Below are positions 39,526 through 52,300 of a DNA stretch of 64,000 nucleotides, in pieces. The translations under genes and the position numbers were made by a program. Each line of letters begins with the position of its first letter. The first letter of the stretch is position 1. The notes beneath the pieces were generated by a model. That model searched no databases, was not told the origin of the DNA, and saw only the letters and a list, made by a program, of their open reading frames with translations. Source of the stretch: Cotesia glomerata (Eukaryota > Arthropoda > Insecta > Hymenoptera > Braconidae); assembly GCF_020080835.1 (NCBI RefSeq), contig NC_058159.1, forward strand, positions 18,262,474 through 18,326,473. The letters are read 5' to 3'.

Positions 39526-41185
39526 TACTTTTTAAAGCTTAAGATTTTCTACCTAAGGTTTAAATTATAATTAATATTTTTACTGTTTTTGAATTATGTT
39601 TGACATAATTTTTATTTGAGATTATTTTTTTGAAATCTATTTTTATTTCACTTTTGATAATGTTAATTCCATCAGCATATAGAAACATAGGGTTTTGAGC
39701 ATTTTTCATTTTTTAAGATATTATTTTTTACAATTTTTTTGACATGTTTGTTAGGCAGAAATCAATTTTTATTTGGAATTTTTAGCTGTATGCATATTTG
39801 CCGATGTCATACATATGATAGTAAATTTTGTTTACGTTGTTGAGTATAGATAAAAATTTTTAGTCATCTTAGAAATTATGGTATAAGAAAACAAACGCAT
39901 TTTTATTATTTAATACTAAATATGTTCTATGAAAAATTTTCTGAATTTTATTGAAGCTAAATTTTCATTAAGCTGATAAATTGAATTCAGTCCCTAAAAA
40001 TATAATGTACAAATATTAATCATCATTGAATATGATATAAATTTATTAAACTTAGGTTTCAATTTTATATTGTATCAAAAAAAGTAACTTTGATCATTCA
40101 AGTCTCAAAAGAATCACTATTGGATGACAAGTTATCCTATTTTCATGTAATTTTTTATCATTTAAATTTTAATTGATTAATTGATATTTTGTTGATAATG
40201 ATAATTATGAATTTTGAGATTATGTTTACATGTATATGGAGCATTTTAATATTATTATTCAATAATTCTCTATCTAAATAATTACATACCAGAATTATGA
40301 TTTATGTTATAAATAACTTGTACAGTTATTTTTTGCAGTAATGTTTTTAGTTCAAATGCTTTCAGTTATATTAATTATTCTTATTGATAAGGGCTCCAGA
40401 AATTTATAAATTAAAAATTTCACAATAATTAGTGCGATGACGGAAAAAATATTTCATCATTGGAAATTTATGTAAGCAAAACAACAGAATAGTAAATTAT
40501 GGAAATCAATTGAATTTTATTTAAACTATCAAAAAATATTACATAATAATTAAGTCGATCTGTAAGTTAGCAATTAAAATTATCAATATTGATAATTTTA
40601 ATTCCAAGTCTGAATTAAAATTATCAATATTGATAATTTTAATTCACAGGATGAATTAAAATTATCACTAGATGTTTAAAATATCAGTGCAGCCAATACA
40701 AAATCGCGCGATTTTATCGTCTCATTCAAAAGTAGTGTTATTGGTAAATGTAAATTTCAAGACACCACCTCGTGGTCGAAAGCAGTACTACTCAAATTAG
40801 GTCATTTATTCTCATGGCGGTGACGTACTTGCCATCTGGCGTTAAAAAATTTAACTACTCAAACCAGGTTTTGGTAATAGGCCTTTTTACACGGTGCCAT
40901 TTACCAATACTCAGCAAGGTTACTAGATGCGTTATAACGACGACACCTCGTGGATTGGTGGGCTGTTTATTGTCACACAAGATTTGTTTATTAGTTTAAA
41001 TTTAAAATATATCAATAAATGTATTTTAATAAATGATTCCCTGGTTAATATTGATAACATTTTATCTCAACTTAAATTTGTTGTTCGTTATAAATTAATC
41101 AAGAAAAATTGCATATACACTCGCTCGCATTAATGCTGGACCCTCCCCCCTCCGCAAATTTTTTTAACTTTCGGCTAAGAATATT
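39526..41185. other. AT-rich stretch; paired 32-bp perfect palindromes at 40572-40644
   Basis: No convincing gene. A self-complementary 32-mer centred on ATCAATATTGAT lies at 40572-40603 and again at 40613-40644, with a half copy at 40654-40667. CACCTCGTGG occurs at 40765 and 40945. Confidence 0.6.
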
Positions 41186-42222
41186 GAAAATTTTCAAAAG
41201 TTGGGAAGTTATTGATTTTACCCCGTTTTTCGAAAATCAAGTTTTCAACGGATGTTGACGTTTTGAGGTTTTAGGAAGCCCTCCGAATGTTTCCGCGGTG
41301 ATGGCCGTATGTACACGGAAAAAAGTAAACTGTAATATTCACTCGGATTCCGGTTAGTTTTTATAATTTCAAACAGTAAAGCGGACATCGGGGTGGCAAA
41401 AATGTAAATATTACAGAACTTAATGTAGAAAGTATAAAAGCCACAGTTTATAATTTAATATCCAAAATAAGTGATTAGTAGTTTTCACTATAGTAAATAA
41501 CGACTCTTTCATCTTTAAAAATTACAGTTTCAAACAGTAAAAAATGCCATTTCAATAAATAGTCCATATTATGAAGAGAAGGGGAACTTAGATGAAAGAG
41601 AAAAGGGTCTCACTCTGGGAGAATTTAACATTTCCAACTGTAAAAATTATACTTTCAAAATATACATTTTACCAGTCTAAGCAAGTCACTAATTACAGTT
41701 TGACTTTTGGCGTTGCGTTTAAAATTTACCATTTTACTTTGTAAATATTGACGTTGCTTGTATTAAAAATTTACTAACTTTATTTTATACTTTTTACATA
41801 TCATAACATAATTTTTTAGGTACGAAATGATAAATATTAAAGTCTGAATTCTTAATTATTATACTTTAACATTTTAGACATTTACCTAGCGAATATTACT
41901 GTTTGAAATAGTATTTTCTTCCATGTAAAGAGTAAATTGTAACGTTTAAATTGTAAATATTACAATGTGAATAGTAAAATTACGATTTTACTGTTTGAAA
42001 TGGTAATTTTTAGCAGTTGATCATTACTTATTATAAATCGACTGTTATTTATTACAGTTTACTTTTTTCCGTGTAAAGCTCTCATAAATATTGAACGGCT
42101 CGACCGATTTTATCGCGGTTGGTCCCGTTCGAAAGGGCTTGACCAAACTTAGATTTTGAATACAACTTGGACTGATTCGAACCAGTAGATTTTGAAAAAT
42201 CTCAAAAGAAATTACAAAAAAG
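41186..42222 (+). repeat. TTAGGAAAACGG family, diverged copy split by a MITE
   Basis: 41195-41313 matches the AACTTCCCGC end (GGGAAGTTATTGATTTTACC, TCCGCGGTGATGGCC); 42074-42222 continues the body (TTGAACGGCTCGACCGATTT, GTTCGAAAGGGCTTGACC). The MITE at 41314-42073 sits where the (TG)n would be. Confidence 0.75.
41314..42073. mobile_element. 760-bp MITE, CACGGAAAAAAGTAAAC ends, TA duplication
   Basis: CACGGAAAAAAGTAAACTGT at the left is inverted at the right (ACAGTTTACTTTTTTCCGTG), with TA on both sides (41312-41313, 42074-42075). The body is full of degenerate ACAGTTTGAAA / TTTACTGTTTGAAA motifs. Non-coding. Confidence 0.85.
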
Positions 42223-42957
42223 AATTAGGAAAACGGTTGACCCTGAAGGCCATCCCTGCAACTTCCCGCTAATTCCATACCTGGACGCTTAAAATTACAC
42301 TTATGCCGTTTTTAAGCTCTTCAAGCTCAAAAGTCTAATAGAAGTTTGATAAAACACTATTTATTGAGTTTTCAAACCGCAATAACTTTTAAATAAATGA
42401 ACTGATTTTCTTGCGGTTGGCGGCATTCGACGCAGTTTTTTAAGCCTCATGAAGAATCTTTAAGTTTGTATTGATCAAACAAGAAATTTCGGAGTAATTC
42501 CGAAAAAACACTTTTTTGGGTTTTCTTTCTTGCACGATATCTTTTGAACGAATCTACCGATTTTGGCCAGATTAGCGGCAATCGACGTGGTTGTTTAAGG
42601 TTAAGAGCTGATTAGTTTTTGGAGTTGATCGATAGAGCCGTTTGAAAGTAATTCCAAAAAAACCACTTTTAAAAAAAATTTTTTTTACGGTTTTTTTTAG
42701 ATTTTTCAATTAAAATCACAAAAAAACTAAAAAAAATATTTTTTTATATGTGGTTTTTTCAGACTAACTTTTAAACGGCTTTACCGATCGATTTTGAATA
42801 ATAATCAGCTCTTAACATCAAAAAACCACATCGATTCTTGCCAGTCGGGTCAAAATCGGTTGATTCGTTCGTGAGTTATCGTTGACGAAAGAAAACCGAA
42901 AAACGTGTTTTTTGAATTACTCCTAAGTTCCTAAGTCGATCAAATTCAACTTGACAA
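42223..42957. repeat. TTAGGAAAACGG family, inverted pair running into the gap
   Basis: 42223-42715 runs in the TTAGG orientation; from about 42735 the same blocks (AAACGGCTTTACCGATCG, CATCAAAAAACCACATCGA) return inverted up to the run of N. Confidence 0.75.
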
Positions 42958-43057
42958 NNNNNNNNNNNNNNNNNNNNNNNNNNNNNNNNNNNNNNNNNNN
43001 NNNNNNNNNNNNNNNNNNNNNNNNNNNNNNNNNNNNNNNNNNNNNNNNNNNNNNNNN
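42958..43057. other. Assembly gap (100 N)
   Basis: Exactly 100 N, the usual placeholder for a gap of unknown size. It lies between an inverted repeat and the 3' end of a LINE, both hard to assemble. Confidence 0.99.
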
Positions 43058-43962
43058 AGGGGGAGGAATTAGCTGCCGCTCTTCCTTCTTGTGGCTAAGG
43101 TGTTGTTTCTACCTTCCTTCTAAATTCTGACTTTGGATCTTTTTCTCTCAATGGAACGTAGTTCGGTAAGAACTTCTGTGGCGAAAGTGCTTGTGGCGTT
43201 ACAGGCAGCTTCACTCGACAACATTGCTTCTACTAACGTCTCTAGTTGGACTTTCTTGTTCAAACAATTCTCTAACTCATCTCGCTGAGGGTCAAAACGT
43301 GGGCACACAAAGAAAACGTGCTCTGCATCTTTAGCAACTCCTGGGCAGGACGGGCACTCCGGAGAGTTGCCGTGCTTGAAGCGGTGTAGATACTCTCGGA
43401 AGCACCCATGTCCTGAAAACAACTGCGTCAGGTAATAGTTGACTTGACCGTGGCTCCGGTTCATCCAAACAGCGATCTTTGGTATAAGACGATAAGTCCA
43501 TTTACTTTTTCCTGCGGCATCCCACTGCAATTGCCATCGTACGATGCTGCGATATCGTTCTTCTGTTCTGAGTTCTTCGTGGCTAAGTGTGGTTAACCTT
43601 TTCCGTTGGTATAGGTTTCGTCTTTCTTCAGCTAGGACTCCGAGGGGCAGAGTTCCAGAAATGACGCACACTGCTTCCTCAGATATTGTTCGGAAGGCGC
43701 AAGCTACTCTTAAGGCACTCAGACGGTATACTGGTCTAGCCTTTCTCCATGCTTCTTGTAATTCTAATGCGTCAGCCCAAATGGATATTCCGTACGTGAG
43801 CACTGATGTGACCACAGATGATAATAATAGTCTTCTACTCTGCTTTGGACCTCCGACGTTCGGCATTAGTCGTGATAGACTAGCTACCACTGCTGATGCT
43901 TTAGTACTCACATGTTCGACTTGTTGTTTAAAGTTCAGTCGGGCATCGAGCATCACTCCGTG
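43058..43962 (-). mobile_element. R1-clade LINE, copy 1: 5'-truncated ORF2 C-terminus
   Basis: The minus-strand frame 43962-43120 encodes about 280 residues of the ORF2 end: the post-RT region (WADALELQEAWR, YRLSALRVACAFR) and a CCHC-type motif (CPSCPGVAKDAEHVFFVC). No stop interrupts it. The 3' end (poly-A) is lost in the gap and the 5' end breaks straight into a (TG)n tract at 43963. The protein closely resembles copies 2 and 3, so it is one family. R1-clade assignment follows from the GHGCFREYLHRFKH-CPSC arrangement. Confidence 0.9.
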
Positions 43963-43989
43963 TGTGTGTACGTGTGCGTGCGTGTGTGT

Positions 43990-44030
<41 letters not shown>

Positions 44031-44613
44031 TGTGTGTGTAGAGATGTATGTAAACCTCTCATGATTTTGAATGGCTTGACCGATTTGATCGCGGTTGGTG
44101 CCATTCGAAAGGGCTTGACTGAATTTAGATTTTGAGTATAATTTGGATCGATTCGGATCAGTAGATTTTGAGAAATCTTAAAAAAAATCTAAGAAAAAAA
44201 ATTTTTTTAAATGTGGTTTTTTTTAGATAACTTTTATACGGCTCTACCGATCGATTCCAAAAACCAATCAGCTCTAGATAATAAAAAACCACGTCGATCG
44301 CCACCAAGCTGGTCCAAATCGGTTAATTCGTTCGAGAGATATCGTGAACGAAAGAAAACCGAAAAAAGTGTTTTTTCGAAATTACTCCGAAATTTTTAGT
44401 TCGATCAATTAAAACCCGAAAATTCTTAATGAGGCTGATAAAACTGCATCGAATGCCGCTTACCGCGTGAAAATCGGTTGATCCATTTAAAAGTTATTGC
44501 GATTTGAAAATTCCAAAAGTAGTGTTCGACGAAACTTCTATCAGACTTTTGAGCTTGAAATTAGCGGGAAGTTGCAGGGATGTCCTTCAGGGTCAACCGT
44601 TTTTCTAATTTTT
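43963..44613 (+). repeat. (TG)n and right half of a TTAGGAAAACGG-family copy
   Basis: 43963-44040 is an impure TG tract; then GGCTTGACCGATTTGATCGC, the CCACGTCGATCGCC block and the end GTCAACCGTTTTTCTAATT follow. The LINE occupies the place of the left half. Confidence 0.85.
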
Positions 44614-45051
44614 ATATTATATTTATGATAAACTCATTTGATACGTTATGTACTTCATAGAATTGTCACATAAGATAGCAGCACAGCAAGCGGGAACTTC
44701 AAGGCGCACGGATATCAAAAAGTTAAGCAGTATTGAGCGTGGTTAGTAGTGGATGGGTGACTACTGGTGTTACGGCCGTACAATTATATGTAATCATTTT
44801 TTTTTTTTTTTATTTTAATTCATTATAGAGAATTACGTATGACTCTATCAAGTACTATATCCATAAAATTAAACAAAATAATTAATTAAAAGTAACAATG
44901 GGCTTCCAGACCTGACCATGTCTGATCAGGCCTGATCGGGTCAATTCATGCCTGATCAGACGTAGTCATTTTTCATGTCTGATCAGGCCTGAAGACTCAT
45001 GCCTGTTCATGTCTGACCAGGTCTGATAATTTTTTCCCGGGTTGTTACAAA
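44614..45051 (+). repeat. 5S rRNA-like module (44695-44775) and CTGATCAGGCCTGA arm (44895-45035)
   Basis: AAGTTAAGCAG ... GGTTAGTAGTGGATGGGTGAC closely follows the 3' half of eukaryotic 5S rRNA with its internal promoter area; a T-rich tail follows. The first part of 5S is poorly conserved, so this is a 5S-derived element. About 100 bases further on are repeated CTGATCAGGCCTGA / CATGTCTGACCAGG units, an arm like those of the tRNA-like elements. Confidence 0.65.
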
Positions 45052-46288
45052 GGGGGCATCCATTAATTACGTGAGGTGTTCTAGGGGGGGAGGGGATCGA
45101 GCTAAATCTTTCCAAATCTCACTTAGGGGGGAGGGGGGTCTTGGCAAATATCACGTAATTTTTTTTCTCGCAGAAAACGGTGTAAAATTACGTGAAAAAT
45201 TATTTCTAGGATAAAATATGGCCAAATCCGAAAAAATAGTATTTGTCGTAGTCGTCCGAACTTCGCAGAGCAGCGACTTCGCAATAGCGCTCGATTGTGT
45301 AGCTGTATCGACACGTGTGACTCGACAAACGTCGTGGCGTAAAGAGCCAAATGACAGCGATGCGCAGACAGGTTCTAACCTGTTTTGTTAATGCTCGTAA
45401 ATATTTTATTTAACATCTATTCAAGCAACGTTTTTAATAATTGAAAATGAGTTTTCAAGAATATTTTAATGCTTACGTCAAAAGACACGTCTACAAGACG
45501 AAAAAGTGCTGTCAAGAAGAGGTGGTAAAATTATGGAACACAGCAAAATAAAAGTTTCCGAAGAAAGAAAAATTGGTTCAGCACGTTCAACATTAGATTG
45601 ATAAGCTTCTAAGAGAAGCAGCGGAAAGAAAGGCTCGAAATACTTTAGTGTTTCTTTCTAAGGTAAGCTAAATACTTCTATTTATGTTTTAAATTTAATT
45701 TTATGGGCATAAATTTTAAGATCATGATGCTGATAGGAAAATACTTAAGAAAATTGTACAGGTGTCATTTTTTTATAAATTTTATTGTTAAAAATCAATC
45801 GGCATAAAAAAAGAAACGTAGGAGCAAGAAGAAAAATTTTTGATTGAGATATGCTAAAAATATAGCTAAAACGTATCAGTGCGGACATTTCGTTTTAACT
45901 TAATTCAATGTTTTTTAATTTTATGTTGTTTTTAAAATGGTGCTTTAACTTAATGTAAATGATAAATATATTATGTGTTCTAAATAAAAAAAAAATGCAT
46001 GATTTTATTCCAAAAGTCTAACTTCAGTCTAACGTCAGTCTTGAGTCTTTATAGTGATATTTTAATTTCAGGGAAACACTAAGACATCTGACAGTGATTC
46101 AACTCAAGTTGATACGAGCGCTCTAAGTGTTTCAAACCTAGAATGCACGAGTCGAACTGAGATTAGCGTTCATAATGTTCAACACGAGGAATCTGCTATT
46201 CAGAATGAGATTACTCATACAAATCTGCAGCTAAGGGATCAAGATTGCAACAATGAACTAAAACCGGCAGGTTAGTATTTCATCTTTT

Positions 46289-47120
<832 letters not shown>

Positions 47121-48743
47121 TTTTTTAAGTATGACGTTTTCTTCATTTTTTCCTTTTCTCTACACAGGTACTACAAAAAGAAAAACTCAGCCTCTTGTGA
47201 TCAGCGATGATGAGGATGAAGTTACGTCAACTTCCACACCATTCGCTGTACGTCCTACTCCAGCACAAGATGCTATCAAAAAAGAAATTGATAAATGACG
47301 ATTGGAGCTAGACTTAACGGAAAGACGCAAAGGATCTCTTATTGCTGACGGTACTGCACACGAGAAAGTACGTAAGTTGCGTCAAGAAATTGATGATTTT
47401 GAGAAACATCTCAAACATATAGAGAAACAAAGATTGTATTTGATGAAACAAAGACAAAATAAAAAACAGAAAATAATTGAATTTTGTTTTAAAAATCTTG
47501 AAGCGGCAACCTCGAGCTAGCTCTAGACGTCCACGCTGTGAGAAAGAGCAGCCTGAATTGCTAAAAGCAATTAGTGATTTAGCTATGTTTAGTGCTTCAG
47601 CTGAGGAACAGCGTCGCTGTGAAATCATTCGCACTGTCTATAGTATTTCAGTGCTAACTAAAAAACTAACTAACCTGGGATTCAACATTTCACGAAGCTC
47701 CACTTATATTTGACTGTTGCCTGGGCGGGCAGATACGCGGAAAGCTAAGCGCCACGTAATAACTGTTACGGTGAAGTTCAGTCGTTCTGAAGCAGACCAT
47801 CATAAAGCACACCAAGACCAATGCTTTTTTGTGGCTTCCATAAGGTCACTACAAACTGTAGCCTCCATACTTGGTCGTGATTCTGTAACTTTTTATCTCA
47901 AGATGACAAAGCTCGGGTTCCCATAGGGTTGACAGCATCAAAAAACAAGCGCTTTTGCTAATGCATGTTGAGTATAAAGTATCGTTACCAGATCACGACT
48001 TTATAATTGCTGCAAGGCATAAATTGATTCCGAGTGTCTATGCTTTGTGTGAAGTGAAACCCAATGAAATGGGGCAGCCAGAAGCTGTCTCATACAGTGG
48101 ACCAACATATATAGCGATCCAAAGTGTTAAAGCACTCGTCTTCGATTACAACTAGTCACGCTCAAGACTTAGACACTCTCTTAACTCTTGAGGCTTTTCT
48201 TAAATTCATGAAGAATGGAGACGTTAAAATTAAGCCTGCCCTTATTATTTCGAATGACGGCCGTCCTGACAAGAACCCGCGATATCGAAAAGTAATTGCC
48301 CATGCCGTAGACCATTTTAAAAAATATGATCTGGACGCCATATTTATTGTGACTAACGCCCCTGGCAGAAGCGCTTTCAATAGAGTAGAAAGACGCATGG
48401 CTCCACTCAGCCGAGAACTAACAGGTGTTGTTCTTCCCCATGACTTTTATGGAACACATCTTGACTCTTGCAGCAAAACAATTAATGATGATTTGGAAAA
48501 AGATAACTTCAAAAAAGCAGGAGAAACATTAAGTGAAATATGGTCTGCAGTGTGCATTGATAGACACGAAATAGTCGCTAATTACATCGACCCAAGCAAC
48601 CACACTTCTGATGTTCCAGATCTTCCAACTGAGGAATGGCACAATGAGCATGTCAGAAAGAGCCAATACTTACTTCAGGTATTTTTTTTTTTGAATATTT
48701 TAGTAAGCTTGCGTGCGAACAAATGCATTTTTATCAAGAGTTA

Positions 48744-49819
48744 TGTAACGTGGCCGTTTACCTCGTTATGGTCAAACGAATGAATCACCTACGTATCGCA
48801 AGTGTCGATAAAAATGTTCGCGGTTTTAATTACTAGTTAATTAATTGCTATTGTAAATAAAGATGTCCCGGTCGTCGTTATGTCGCTGGCGAACAAGAAG
48901 ACGCGATAATTATTATTCTTTTGTCTACTTTTGTAACGTTCATATCTTTGTTTTGTAACTTATACTTTAATTCGTTTATTAAATATAATAAACCGTGTTA
49001 CCTAGTAATGTTCGGTACTATTAAAAGTAAATACTTTTCACCGTGTTACCTAGTAATGATCAGCAGCTTTACATTTTTTAATTAACTGGAACGCGTAAAT
49101 TGACTGGTTGCTGCTCGACATTATTGAGTTTTTGTATGGATCCAAGAAGTCAGTCATCTTGTGCAGTTCAACGCGTCCATTGTCTTTTGTTACTCAATGA
49201 GGAAGTCTTGAGTTATCGACGCCTTTTTGATTTTCGCCCATCACCAACATCCAGGGATGACCCGTCTACAGCCACGTAGAAGATATCTTCACTAGTTATA
49301 AGTATAGTTAAGATAAAAGTACCTGTTGTAAGTCAGGTGATTTATTGGTTTTATCTTGGACGCAAATACGGAATATCTTTGAGCTGCATATTCAGTATTT
49401 GATAATAGACAACTCCCCAGCTCTCTTTTTGGTAAGTTGTGTCGAGCGGAGCAATACACGGCAAAGGTCCGGATTTGTGTCGGAGTGAGTCCCCTTTCAA
49501 CGTTGTTTTGCCGCCCACGAGATACCCTGGACTTTAAACCTCATCAGCTATTTGTAGCTTTGAAAGCTGTCGACCTGGCCAGTCGTAGATTCGGAAACTA
49601 CAGGCTTCTGGAGCAGCACCGACTGTATTCACTTTCGGGTTGTTGTCGGTTATACTCTGGGAATAACAAGTGCGTCTTTCTAGCCCAGTTCGCGTTTAAA
49701 TTCACTTAATTAAATTCATATATTTAATTTTCGTGCAAATAATTATTTTAAATAAAATACAAATTTTATTTTGCATTTAATAGCAGATAACGCAAACAGC
49801 TAAGACCAGCCACGTTACA
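48744..49819. mobile_element. Solo LTR, 1076 bp, GTTA duplication
   Basis: It begins TGTAACGTGGCC and ends GGCCACGTTACA is not exact but GCCACGTTACA is, giving TG...CA with an 11-bp inverted end. GTTA flanks both sides (48740-48743, 49820-49823). An AATAAA lies near 49748. No internal retroelement genes, so it is what remained after LTR-LTR recombination. It interrupts an intron of the transposon pseudogene. Confidence 0.85.
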
Positions 49820-50679
49820 GTTAATAATAATTGTTGTTTTAGGTTGTAAAATAAGATGACCGGCAGTGCTGCAGCCCACTTCGAAGTTCTTTACATTTAA
49901 TTTTATACGATCGTTGTTTATCACCTCCATATCCTATCACTTAAGTTAATGGACATTTGACGATTCCGAATCTTGAAGATCATGACGGAAAATCATTTGC
50001 ACCATTTTTAATTCGCCAATGCCTACCGATTCAACCGGTGCACGCCTTCATGAGCATGCCGTACGACCTTTATTGCCCAAGTTTACGTGATGATATAGAC
50101 AAGAGATGCTGCAGTATATGCGGTATCTATTTTGCATCCATCACAAAAGTCGCAGAACATCGACGTGCGGCCGATCATGCACGTACTGTGCAAACGCGCA
50201 AATTACGACCCTCGCGGATTGTCACAAGACGAGCTACTGAACTTCTGTGCGCGAGCGACAACGGCTTAGAGTGGCTAATTCAGAGCGAAGTTGAAGGAGC
50301 AGATGATTTTATTGAAAAACACTTGGATATGTTGGTTCCAGTAGTCACTCTTGAGGCCGAGCACGAGTCTCCATGAACTGAATTAGAATAAATCTTTTCT
50401 TAATTTTTATTTGTTATTCATCATTTAATTTTATGATTGTGATTTTGAATTACGTTAATATTCACAAATACTAGTCTTTGCTAGTCTTAAATAAAAGTAA
50501 TAGAACAAGTTTTTTTTTCTCAAAAATCCAACACGTTTACAGGTTAAATAGAAGTTTTGAAGAATCTCGCGTGAGATTAGGGGAGGGAGTTGAGGAAAAT
50601 CTTACGATATCTCACCAAGGGAGAAGGGGGGTCGAAAAATTCTCAAAATCGCCTCACGTAATTAATGGACGCCCCCAAA

Positions 50680-51790
50680 GATATTGGCTAGATCTTGGTC
50701 CAAGAGTAGCAAACCAAGAATTGTCAGTTGAATCCCAGATAACATGTGCTTGAGCAAGATTTAGGTCTCAGTGTCTTGAGCAAAACCCCTAGTTGCTAGT
50801 GTCTTTTTCTACAAATGGGTCTTGCTCAAGTTCATGTAGAAAGAACTGGTTCAAGATTTATATATAACTAGCTCAAGACATCTTGTGTAAGAATATGAAA
50901 CAAGTCTAATGCAAGGTGCATTGAAAAACTTTCTGACGCATTTTTTGAATCAGAAACTCACAACAGAGACTTACCCATAACTTGCTCAACATCCGTAATT
51001 CTCAGTAATTTGTTCATTTCTAAAGCATTTGTGAACCAAAAACCAACAGCAAATGTTGAAGCGTAACTTGCTCAAGACTTGCTCAAGATGCTTGATGAAT
51101 TATATATTTTATAGCACTTTTTCCTCTCCACTACTTGAAGATGTATTGATTCAGTAGTGCTCGATTTAAAATAATTTTATCTTGATTGATAAAACAGTAG
51201 GTCTATACTCTAAAAGGTTAAGCTGAATTAGATCCACTGATCCTATAGTGAATATAGGAGGGATAGAATGATGCGAACGGTCATTCGAAAACATTTGATC
51301 TTGAACAGATCTCGAGCAAGTCTTGCACAAGTATATTCAGCATACTTCTGGTGTCAGTCCTTCTCAAGAATTAATATAGTTAGTTTATCGATAAGCATCT
51401 TCAGATTTTCTCATTTTTCTTACACAATTCTTGAGATATAATCTGGCCCATGTACAAAGCTTGTTCAAGACTTGTCAATTGAATTTGCTACAAGTATCTG
51501 GAGCAAGATCCCATAGGTAGAAAAAGACACTAATAACTATCGAAATTGAGACCAGACTTGATCAAATCTTGAAAAAGATTGCTATATGGGATATTGGCTA
51601 GATCTTGGATCAAGACTGATCAACCAAGACTTGTTAATTGGATATTGGCTGGGTCTTGGTTCATGACTGGCAAACCAAGACTTGTTACATAGACACTGGC
51701 TAGATCTTGATCTAGGAGTAGCAAACCAAGACTTATCAGTTGAATATTGGCCGGGCTTTGGGCCAAGGATAATTACCCAACACAGAAAAA
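50680..51790. repeat. Dispersed CTTGAGCAAG repeat, copy 2
   Basis: 50817-51590 matches 8313-8815 with extra internal sequence (51000-51240). Both ends carry ATTGGCTAGATCTTGG ... CAAACCAAGACTTG units, four tandem-like copies at 51585-51790. Non-coding. Confidence 0.75.
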
Positions 51791-51990
51791 ACAATTAACG
51801 TAAATTAAGTAAATAATTTTGAAGAACTTCATCTCTTTGATTTAAGTAGAAAAATTCTTAAACCAAAAAATTTTTCTTGGTTTAAATAATTTCAATTTTG
51901 ATTTAAGAATTTTTCGTCTTGATTCAAGACAATAAAACTTTTCAAATTTAATTTCTTTTGGTTCAAGAATTTTTCACTTGGGTCAAGTTA
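51785..51990. repeat. CACAGAAAAAA element with TTCAAG/CTTGAA motifs
   Basis: It starts CACAGAAAAAACAATTAACG; many TTGATTTAAG and TTGGTTCAAG motifs resemble those at 13055-13330 and 60540-60740. Probably the same MITE family, cut by the next repeat. Confidence 0.5.
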
Positions 51991-51991
51991 A

Positions 51992-52190
51992 CTTTTCAAC
52001 TTCCCGCTAAGAAAATCGAAGATTTTCAAAAATCGGGATGTTATTGTTTTCACCCCGTTTTGCAAAAATCGAGTTTTCATCAGATCTCTACGTTCGAAGG
52101 TCATAGAAAGCTTCCCTGACTACCCCTGCGATGTTGTCACTATGTCTGTCTGTATGTATGTGTGTGTGTGTGTGTGTATGTGTGTGTGTG
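51992..52190 (+). repeat. Left half of a TTAGGAAAACGG-family copy, ending in (TG)n
   Basis: AACTTCCCGCTAAGAAAATC, CACCCCGTTTTGCAAAAATC and CTTCCCTGACTACC lead into (TG)n at 52151-52190, where LINE copy 2 begins with its poly-T. The right half is not found after the LINEs. Confidence 0.85.
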
Positions 52191-52300
52191 TTTTTTTTTT
52201 TTTAAGGGGGGGAATCCTTTTTACGGATTCTAGGCATAGCTGTTTGGCCTGGATATGTGGCGACTCGACGCAGTCATACTAAAACTCGACGCTAGCGCCC

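Noticed and set aside
45123..45350. 75-codon minus-strand ORF near the left end of the 45-kb transposon
   Set aside because: Low-quality composition, overlaps the terminal region, no homologous block in the related gene structure.
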